The notes beneath the pieces were generated by a model. It was not told the origin of the DNA and did no database searches. It saw only the letters and a program-made list of their open reading frames with translations. The translations under genes and the position numbers were made by a program. From Desulfobacterales bacterium (GTDB lineage Bacteria; Desulfobacterota; Desulfobacteria; Desulfobacterales; Desulfobacteraceae), in assembly GCA_022361315.1 (NCBI GenBank), contig JAKSBB010001139.1:1-12242 (forward strand): a DNA stretch of 12,242 nt, written 5' to 3'. Shown piece after piece: positions 6,738 through 12,242 of the stretch. Position 1 is the stretch's first letter. Each line of letters begins with the position of its first letter.

Positions 6738-8045
6738 ATGACAGAACAGAACTATGACGCCATTATCATCGGTACCGGAATCATCGGCAATTGTATCGCC
6801 TATGAGATGGCAAAGCAGGGTAAAAAGACATTGAGTATTGATAAGTTGGGCGGATCCGGGTGCGGTTCTACCGCCGGTTCCTGCGCCATTATCCGTCTGT
6901 ATTACTCTTCTCCTGAAGGGGTGGCCCTGGCCAGGGAAGGGTATTACTACTGGCTGGATTGGAAACGGTATCTTAAAGTGACCGATCCCGAAGGCATGGC
7001 CTATTACAAAAACACCGGTGCCATGGTGTTTAAATCCGAGCTGAACAAAAATCTGAAACCCGTCATGGAATCCCTGGATGAACTCGGTGTAGGCTACCTG
7101 GAACTCACCCCGGAACAGATGAAAGAATACCTGCCCAACCCGGATCTCCGTTCCTTTCATCCCCAGAGACGGATGGACGAAGACGGATTCGGTGAAGCCA
7201 CAGGGCCTTCCATCAACGGCGCGGTGTACGTACCGGAATCCGGATTTGTCAGCGATCCTAAACAGTCCACCCACAACGTAGAGGTGGCGGCCCGGGCTGT
7301 TGGTGCGGATTTCCTTTTTAATACCAGGGTAACCGGCATCCTGAAAGAGAACGGCCGGGCCGCCGGTGTCGAAGTGGAAGGCGGCAGAACATTTAAAGCG
7401 CCTGTGGTGATCAATGTGGCCGGACCCCATTCCAGCCAGATCAACGAGATGGCCGGGGTGGCGGATAAGATGAAAATTACTACCCGTGCACTTCGTGTTG
7501 AGGTGGCCCACGTGCCGGCACCGGAAGGCGTGGACTGGGAGGCGGAAGCCCCCATTACCTCTGATTCCGACACCGGTGTGTATACCCGTCCTGAAACCGG
7601 CAACCACGTGCTGATCGGCAGTGAAGAACCCAAATGTGATCCCCTGGAATATGTGGACCCGGACGATTACAACCTCAATTTTACGGATCAGCTTAAAACC
7701 CAAGCCTATCGTGTGGCCATGCGGGTGCCTGAACTGAGAATTCCCAATAAAAACCAGGGACTGGTGGATCTTTACGATGTCACCGATGACTGGTACCCCA
7801 TTTATGATAAATCTGATCTGCCCGGGTTCTACCTGGCCATCGGAACCTCCGGCAACCAGTATAAGAACGCGCCTGTTGTCGGGGCTTTCATGACCGGTCT
7901 CATTGATTATTGTGAGGCAGGCAATGACCATGATGAAAATCCCTATCAGTATCAGATGAAGTACATGGACCGGACCCTTGATATCGGGTTTTTCAGCCGA
8001 AACAGGGAGATAAATCAGGATTCTAGCTTTTCCGTTATCGGCTAG
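6738..8045 (+). CDS. DAO-type FAD-dependent oxidoreductase (sarcosine/N-methyl amino acid oxidase-like)
   Basis: A 435-residue flavoprotein of the D-amino acid oxidase (DAO) superfamily, related to sarcosine oxidase beta subunits and similar amine-oxidising enzymes. The N-terminal dinucleotide fold is clear: hydrophobic strand DAIIIG, GTGIIG (12-17) and acidic end of strand two at SIDK (33-36). It is followed by a Gly/Ser-rich GGSGCGSTAGS segment (38-48) typical for FAD contact. The C-terminal GTSGNQYKNAPVVG (369-382) matches the family's conserved late flavin-binding loop. There is no signal peptide, so it acts in the cytoplasm or at the inner membrane face. Because its start lies three bases from the preceding methyltransferase stop, it probably oxidises the secondary or tertiary amine left after demethylation, for example a sarcosine- or N-methylproline-like product. 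That substrate is inferred from context. The electron acceptor is unknown. Confidence 0.92.
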   Translation: MTEQNYDAIIIGTGIIGNCIAYEMAKQGKKTLSIDKLGGSGCGSTAGSCAIIRLYYSSPEGVALAREGYYYWLDWKRYLKVTDPEGMAYYKNTGAMVFKSELNKNLKPVMESLDELGVGYLELTPEQMKEYLPNPDLRSFHPQRRMDEDGFGEATGPSINGAVYVPESGFVSDPKQSTHNVEVAARAVGADFLFNTRVTGILKENGRAAGVEVEGGRTFKAPVVINVAGPHSSQINEMAGVADKMKITTRALRVEVAHVPAPEGVDWEAEAPITSDSDTGVYTRPETGNHVLIGSEEPKCDPLEYVDPDDYNLNFTDQLKTQAYRVAMRVPELRIPNKNQGLVDLYDVTDDWYPIYDKSDLPGFYLAIGTSGNQYKNAPVVGAFMTGLIDYCEAGNDHDENPYQYQMKYMDRTLDIGFFSRNREINQDSSFSVIG

Positions 8046-8079
8046 GACTTAGGTTAGGGAAATACTAGTAATAAAAAAA

Positions 8080-8111
8080 TTGCAATATTTGGTGTGATGT
8101 GTATGATACAC
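8080..8111 (+). promoter_or_regulatory. Promoter with palindrome over the -10, upstream of the binding-protein gene
   Basis: TTGCAA (8080-8085), a 16-base spacer and TATGAT (8102-8107, five of six -10 bases) form a reasonable sigma-70 promoter. The -10 lies inside the palindrome GTGTATGATACAC (8099-8111; five-base arms, three-base centre), where a bound repressor would block it. It implies that the transporter genes can be transcribed separately from the upstream enzyme genes. The palindrome differs in centre and spacing from TGATATATCA near gntR, so a second regulator is possible. The gap 8046-8207 shows no terminator hairpin. Confidence 0.5.
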
Positions 8112-8207
8112 GCATATTTCACATGAAAATATTTTGTACGGAAAATAGTTCAACAGTTTAAGTATTAGGAGACGTTTCGTTATCATTATCAAAGTAGGGA
8201 GGGAGAT

Positions 8208-9851
8208 ATGACACGCAAGATGCACTCGGCAGTAAAAGATCTTAAAAGTGATATGGAAAAGGGTAAACTGTCCAGAAGAGAGTTTATCCGGCTGTCGACC
8301 CTGTTGGGGGTTTCCGCATTCACCGCCACCCAGATGGCGGGACTCGGCTGGGTGAAAAACGCCTTTGCCGGTAATATCAAACGGGGCGGCACCCTGAGGG
8401 TGGCCACCTCTCTGCAGAAAATCGCCCATCCGGCCACCTATTCCTGGATCGCCGGCTCCAACGTCACCCGTCAGGTGGTTGAATACCTGACGTATACGGA
8501 CGGAAAGAATATCACCCATCCCTACCTCCTAGAAAACTGGGAAGCCAGTGACGATCTGAAAACCTGGACCCTGAATCTCCGAAAGGGGATTAAGTTCAAC
8601 AACGGTGACGATTTCACCTCGGACGACGTTATCTTCACCATGAACCAGTGGCTGGACGATAAGGTCGGCTCTTCCATGAAGGGGATGATCGGCGGCTACC
8701 TGGATGCCACCGGTATCGAAAAAGCCGGTGACCACCAGGTGAAACTCCATCTTAAAGTGCCTGAAATCGCCCTGCCCGAGCATCTGTTCCAGTATCCGGC
8801 CCAGATTCTCAACCACAAGACCTTTGAAGGTGATTTCCTCAAGGCGCCCCACGGTACCGGTCCTTACACCCTGGAAGAGTACCGGGAAGGTGAAATGGCC
8901 ATCGTCAAGGCTCGTTCCGACTATTGGGGCAAAGGTGCTGACGGGAAGCCGCTGCCCTATCTGGACGATATGAAATTCATCGACATGGGAACGGAAACCG
9001 CCCCCATGATCGCAGCCATGAAGAGCGGGGACATTGATTTCATCGATATGTCCGATATCGCCGGTACCGACATCTACCTGGCCATGAAAGATGATCCCAA
9101 GGCCCAGATCCTTACAGCACCCACAGCCTCAGCACGGGTACTGCGCATGCGCGTGGATAAAAAACCCTGGGACAATGAAAAGGTCCGTCTGGCCCTTAAA
9201 AAATGCCACAACCACGAAAAGATTCTGGCCCTTGCCCAGATGGGGCAGGGACTCGAAGGCCAGGATTTCCACGTATATCAGCTCCATCCGGAATACTGTG
9301 AAACCAAAACCCCTGCCTATGATCCCCAGGGCGCCCGTAAACTGCTGGCCGAAGCCGGCTTTCCCAACGGCATTGAAGTCAACCTGGCCGTGGGTTCCGG
9401 TTGGCCCGACGTGGTAAGGTATGCTGAAATTCTGAAACAGGACGCCATCGCCGGCGGTATCAAAATCAATATCCAGACCATGCCCAACTCCCAGTACTGG
9501 GAAAAATGGACTGAGGTGGACTTAGGCATTACTCCCTGGACCCACCGTCCTCTGGGTACCATGTGCCTGACCCTGGCATACACGGCGGATGAGAACGGAA
9601 AACCTGTGGCCTGGAACGAATCCCGCTGGGTGGACAAGGAGTTCTCCGAACTGCTTGAAAAAGCCAACGGTACCCTGGACGTGGAAAAACGGCGTAAGAT
9701 TTTCTGCGACCTCCAGAGAATCCAGTACGAACGCGGCTCCATTGCCATCGGCTACTGGAGGGCCGTCTGGATGGTGGCCGGTGCCAATGTGAAGGGGCTG
9801 GAAGGCCACCCCAACGGATACATGCTGTTCAACAACGTATCCCTGGCATAA
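8208..9851 (+). CDS. Opp/Dpp-type periplasmic substrate-binding protein (SBP family 5), Tat-exported
   Basis: A 547-residue extracytoplasmic binding protein of solute-binding family 5, which captures the substrate for a peptide/nickel/opine-type importer. The N-terminus has a twin-arginine motif, SRREFIR (22-28), preceded by about 20 charged residues. A hydrophobic stretch (29-47) and a likely cleavage site after AFA (54) follow, so it is probably folded before export through the Tat system. No lipobox cysteine is present. The mature protein starts with KRGGTLRVAT and shows the family's WEASDDLKTWTLNLRKGIKFNNGDDFTSDDV pattern in pieces from about residue 110. The ATG is preceded by an AGGGAGGGAG tract. 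It is the first gene of the downstream transporter set. Its position after demethylation genes suggests a methylated amine or amine-containing compound rather than a peptide, but that is inference. Confidence 0.95.
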   Translation: MTRKMHSAVKDLKSDMEKGKLSRREFIRLSTLLGVSAFTATQMAGLGWVKNAFAGNIKRGGTLRVATSLQKIAHPATYSWIAGSNVTRQVVEYLTYTDGKNITHPYLLENWEASDDLKTWTLNLRKGIKFNNGDDFTSDDVIFTMNQWLDDKVGSSMKGMIGGYLDATGIEKAGDHQVKLHLKVPEIALPEHLFQYPAQILNHKTFEGDFLKAPHGTGPYTLEEYREGEMAIVKARSDYWGKGADGKPLPYLDDMKFIDMGTETAPMIAAMKSGDIDFIDMSDIAGTDIYLAMKDDPKAQILTAPTASARVLRMRVDKKPWDNEKVRLALKKCHNHEKILALAQMGQGLEGQDFHVYQLHPEYCETKTPAYDPQGARKLLAEAGFPNGIEVNLAVGSGWPDVVRYAEILKQDAIAGGIKINIQTMPNSQYWEKWTEVDLGITPWTHRPLGTMCLTLAYTADENGKPVAWNESRWVDKEFSELLEKANGTLDVEKRRKIFCDLQRIQYERGSIAIGYWRAVWMVAGANVKGLEGHPNGYMLFNNVSLA

Positions 9852-9868
9852 ATAAACCTGTCGATCCT

Positions 9869-9893
9869 CCCGCCTGCAGTTTCTGCAGGCGGG
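9869..9893 (+). other. Stem-loop between binding-protein and permease genes
   Basis: CCCGCCTGCAG (9869-9879) pairs perfectly with CTGCAGGCGGG (9883-9893) across a three-base TTT loop. It is 17 bases after the binding-protein stop. No U run follows (TAAACC), so it is not a full terminator. Hairpins at this place in importer operons commonly protect the upstream message and give excess binding protein over permease; that role is inferred. Confidence 0.75.
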
Positions 9894-9920
9894 TAAACCC
9901 CATCTGAACAGGATTATTTT

Positions 9921-11219
9921 ATGATAGTTTTTATATGTAGACGATTTGTTCTTTTACTGCTGACCATGGTATTGGTGTCCATTGCCGTATTCATGATCGC
10001 AGAATCCTCCCCCGGCAATATTGCCAAGAACGTATTGGGCGCCTTTATTACCCCTGAACAGGAAGCCTCTTTTCTAAAACAGAACGGGTTTGATAAACCC
10101 ATGACCACCCGATACCTGCACTGGGTGGCGGGCAACGACTGGATCGCTTCCGGCAAGATCGGCCTGCCCCTTAAAAAAGTCATCACCGATAAAGGGTTTG
10201 AGGAATGGTGGGCCGTGGGAGAGGACGGGAATCTCCTGCGCTGGAAGGTGGACGGTGATAACCTTATCGCAGTCCGGGTCAAACCCGACGGCACCAAAGA
10301 CGAATTCAACGACGACAAACGGTGGAAAGCCATTGACGGCGGCAAACATGAATTCTGGGGGGTGGATCTTCAGAATCATGCCGTACGCTGGGTCAAAGGG
10401 GACACTGAAAAAGTATGGGTATTCGTAATGGGCTCGGGCTGGAAGGAATCCTCCGGTGGTCCCAAAGAATATATCCCTTTGAAAAAAGGTTTTGTGCGCG
10501 GTGACCCCGGCATCTCCTTCAGAACCGGACGGCCCGTATCCAAAAGCCTTTGGATACGCCTTCGCAACTCTGTGGTACTGGCAGGTTCCGCCTTTGTCAT
10601 CGTCATGCCCCTGGCCCTGCTTCTGGGTATGATTGCAGGCCTTCGGGAAGGTTCTTTCAAGGACCGCTTCCTTTCCATCGGCGGCATGATGTTTTCGGTG
10701 GTGCCGGAATTTGCCACCGGTATCTTCCTGACCATGATTTTTTCCATGTGGCTGGGATGGCTGCCCGGGGCATCAGTACTGGGGGATGCCGCCCCCTGGG
10801 AAAAACCCATGATGCTGGTGTTGCCGGTGCTGACCCTGACGCTGATCGAACTGGGGTATGTGCTCCGTATCACCCGGGCATCCATGGTGGAGGTGATGAA
10901 ATCACCCTATATCAGAACGGCCTTTCTCAAGGGCCTGCCATATAAACAGGTCATCATGAAACATGCCGTTCGCAACGCCCTGATCGCCCCCATTACCGTT
11001 ATCATGCTCCATGTCAACTGGCTGCTGGGCGGTATTGTTATCGTTGAGGTGGTTTTCGGGTATCCAGGGCTTGGGGCGTACCTGCTGGAATCCGCCCTGT
11101 ACAAGGACTTTAACGCCCTTGAGGCCGGTGCCATGATCATGGTCACCGTGGCTGTCGGCACCCAGCTGGTGGCTGATATTATTTACACCTTTTTAAATCC
11201 GAGGATACGGTATGCCTGA
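9921..11219 (+). CDS. Opp/Dpp-type ABC importer permease, B subunit, with enlarged periplasmic domain
   Basis: A 432-residue inner-membrane permease, about 100 residues longer than a usual DppB/OppB. The first membrane helix covers about residues 8-27. The family segment starting ITPEQEASFLKQNGFDKPMTTRYLHWVAG (in pieces 43-71) is then interrupted. The expected GDPGISFRTGRPV piece appears only at 194-206. Between them, about 74-192, is a polar, Trp- and Gly-rich insertion that should lie in the periplasm. Further helices lie near 217-240, 255-280, 297-315, 353-378 and 402-425. The ATPase-coupling EAA loop is recognisable at SPYIRTAFLKGLPYKQVIMKHAVRNAL (328-354, in parts). The start follows a CAGGA site. 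The stop overlaps the next permease gene by eight bases, which points to translational coupling. Confidence 0.94.
   Translation: MIVFICRRFVLLLLTMVLVSIAVFMIAESSPGNIAKNVLGAFITPEQEASFLKQNGFDKPMTTRYLHWVAGNDWIASGKIGLPLKKVITDKGFEEWWAVGEDGNLLRWKVDGDNLIAVRVKPDGTKDEFNDDKRWKAIDGGKHEFWGVDLQNHAVRWVKGDTEKVWVFVMGSGWKESSGGPKEYIPLKKGFVRGDPGISFRTGRPVSKSLWIRLRNSVVLAGSAFVIVMPLALLLGMIAGLREGSFKDRFLSIGGMMFSVVPEFATGIFLTMIFSMWLGWLPGASVLGDAAPWEKPMMLVLPVLTLTLIELGYVLRITRASMVEVMKSPYIRTAFLKGLPYKQVIMKHAVRNALIAPITVIMLHVNWLLGGIVIVEVVFGYPGLGAYLLESALYKDFNALEAGAMIMVTVAVGTQLVADIIYTFLNPRIRYA
10194..10424 (+). repeat. Internal protein repeat within the permease insertion
   Basis: Two copies of a motif, EEWWAVGEDGNLLRWKVDGD (from residue 94) and HEFWGVDLQNHAVRWVKGD (from 143), are about 49 residues apart. 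They share the pattern E-[WF]-W-[AG]-V-x(6,7)-[LV]-R-W. The second copy is preceded by WKAIDGG and followed by WVF and GW. Repeats of the form W..I.GG...WGV....RW resemble blades of tectonin-like beta-propellers. That comparison is by eye only. The insertion has space for two or three blades, not a full propeller. Confidence 0.55.
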
Positions 11220-12183
11220 TACAAAAAACAACATTCCTGGTCCTGCGGAGGAGACCAACCAGAGTCCGGATACGGAAAACGGAACCGGAGCCGAGGACGT
11301 CAAGCAGCCCGGACGCATCCGGGAAATGGCAACGCTTCTGATCAGTTCCAAAACCGCTCTGGTGGGATTTATTATCGTGATGTTCTGGGTGTCCGTTGCC
11401 ATATTTGCCCCCCTTCTCACGGAATATACCCCCTACGATCAGGACTGGAAAAATCCCAACAAGGGGCCTTCGGCCGAGCATATTCTGGGAACGGATGAAC
11501 TGGGCCGGGATCTATGGGCGCGGCTGATTTACGGTGCCAGGGTGGTCCTGGTGGTGATGCCCGTCAGTGAAAACTTTGTGCTCCCCGGCGGTACCGCCAT
11601 TTGGGGGGTACTGGTCGCCCTCATCGTCGGGGCTGCATTGGGGCTGGTCTCCGGTTACAAGGGGGGCTGGATCGATGAGATCACAATGCGGCTGCTGGAT
11701 GCCATGATGGCCATCCCGGTCATTCTGCTCTATCTGATCATCGTGGCCGCCATCGGCGCCTCCGCTGTCAACGTGGTCATCGCCATCACCATCGTCGGTG
11801 TCCCCGGTATCGCCAGGCTGGTACGAAGCCTGACCCTGGACATTAAAACCCGGGAGTATATCCGGGCGGCGGAAACCCGCGGAGAGAGCGACTGGTACAT
11901 CATGTTCGTTGAAATCCTGCCTAATACCCGCGGTCCCATTATCATCGACGCCATGCTGAGGATAGGTTACGCCATCTTTGCCATGGGAACCCTGGGGTTC
12001 CTGGGTATCGGCATGCCCCCACCGTCTCCGGATTGGGGGAGTATGGTTGCAAAGGGCAGGGCCTTTATCCTTATGGGGGCTCCTTATGCAGCCCTCTGGC
12101 CGTCGCTTGCCATTGCTTCGCTGGTGGTCGGCCTCAACCTCCTGGCAGACGGGATTCGTGAAGAGTCCAGGAGATATCAATAA
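11212..12183 (+). CDS. Opp/Dpp-type ABC importer permease, C subunit
   Basis: A 323-residue inner-membrane permease that pairs with the preceding B subunit. A hydrophilic, acidic N-terminus of about 40 residues precedes the first helix (about 48-68). The C-subunit hallmark HILGTDELGRDLWARLIYGAR falls at 90-110 (21 residues, only partly invariant). The EAA coupling loop is EYIRAAETRGESDW (215-228) with EILPN. The late family signature LGFLGIGMPPPSPDWGSM lies at 261-278. Compared with typical members about ten extra residues (around PVSENFVLPGGT, 117-128) lie just before the second helix. GAGG at 11201-11204 and an eight-base overlap with the preceding gene support the start. No ATPase follows within the window. 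Confidence 0.96.
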   Translation: MPDTKNNIPGPAEETNQSPDTENGTGAEDVKQPGRIREMATLLISSKTALVGFIIVMFWVSVAIFAPLLTEYTPYDQDWKNPNKGPSAEHILGTDELGRDLWARLIYGARVVLVVMPVSENFVLPGGTAIWGVLVALIVGAALGLVSGYKGGWIDEITMRLLDAMMAIPVILLYLIIVAAIGASAVNVVIAITIVGVPGIARLVRSLTLDIKTREYIRAAETRGESDWYIMFVEILPNTRGPIIIDAMLRIGYAIFAMGTLGFLGIGMPPPSPDWGSMVAKGRAFILMGAPYAALWPSLAIASLVVGLNLLADGIREESRRYQ

Positions 12184-12192
12184 GATCAACCC

Positions 12193-12224
12193 GCCGTTCC
12201 CGCCTCACACGGGGCGGGGACGGC
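12193..12224 (+). other. GC-rich hairpin after the second permease gene
   Basis: A 14-bp uninterrupted stem (two G-U pairs), 12193-12206 (GCCGTTCCCGCCTC) with 12211-12224 (GGGGCGGGGACGGC), closes on the loop ACAC. It begins ten bases after the permease stop. No T run follows in the remaining 18 bases, so it may act as a transcript-stabilising or processing element ahead of further operon genes rather than as a terminator. The window ends at 12242, so this cannot be settled here. Confidence 0.7.
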
Positions 12225-12242
12225 AGCACATCGCTGTGGGGA

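Noticed and set aside
5867..6739. A 290-residue open frame on the minus strand
   Set aside because: Antisense to methyltransferase paralogue 2; Ser/Arg-rich composition and no family motif mark it as a shadow frame.
6720..7931. A 403-residue open frame on the minus strand
   Set aside because: It lies antisense to the FAD oxidoreductase, which has clear cofactor motifs and a well-placed start. The antisense translation is rich in His and Gly and shows no recognisable motif, as expected for a shadow of a GC-rich gene.
1..12242. Mobile element, CRISPR array or RNA gene
   Set aside because: No transposase or integrase motifs, no regularly spaced direct repeats and no cloverleaf-like segments were seen in the gaps.

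Overview
The window looks like chromosomal DNA from an anaerobic or facultative bacterium that degrades methylated amines. A marine sulfate reducer of the Desulfobacterales (Desulfobacterota) would fit, because that group carries many non-pyrrolysine MttB-family methyltransferases beside ABC transporters. This assignment is inferred from gene content, moderately GC-rich genes and AT-rich intergenic gaps; no marker gene is present. All ten protein-coding genes appear intact except the first, which is cut by the window edge. No tRNA, rRNA, CRISPR array, insertion sequence or phage gene was seen.

Left part (1-1690): the end of an operon encoding an oligopeptide/dipeptide-type (Opp/Dpp) importer. 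It holds the C-terminal two thirds of a D-type ATPase and a complete F-type ATPase, closed by a strong hairpin terminator. A converging gene for a small family-3 periplasmic binding protein (1686-2522, minus) ends in the same terminator.

Middle part (2523-8045): a regulatory and catabolic block. A FadR/FCD-type GntR regulator (4408-5085) sits between two MttB/COG5598 methyltransferase paralogues. One is divergent (2734-4158, minus) and one follows on the plus strand (5265-6734). The second paralogue is tightly linked to a DAO-type FAD oxidoreductase (6738-8045). The same 14-base sequence, containing the palindrome TGATATATCA, lies once upstream of the regulator and divergent methyltransferase and once upstream of the second methyltransferase. 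It is a good candidate for the regulator's own operator.

Right part (8046-12242): a second Opp/Dpp-type importer. It has a Tat-exported substrate-binding protein, a stem-loop, then two overlapping permease genes. The first permease carries an unusual periplasmic insertion of roughly 115 residues with an internal Trp-rich repeat. A long GC-rich hairpin follows the second permease; the ATPase genes expected next would lie outside the window.

Working model (inference): the right-hand importer brings in a quaternary or N-methylated amine. The MttB-type enzymes move a methyl group to a corrinoid protein encoded elsewhere, the FAD enzyme oxidises the remaining secondary or tertiary N-methyl amino acid, and the GntR protein senses the substrate or a product. 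The substrate cannot be named from sequence alone. Glycine betaine, proline betaine, carnitine and similar compounds are all possible.
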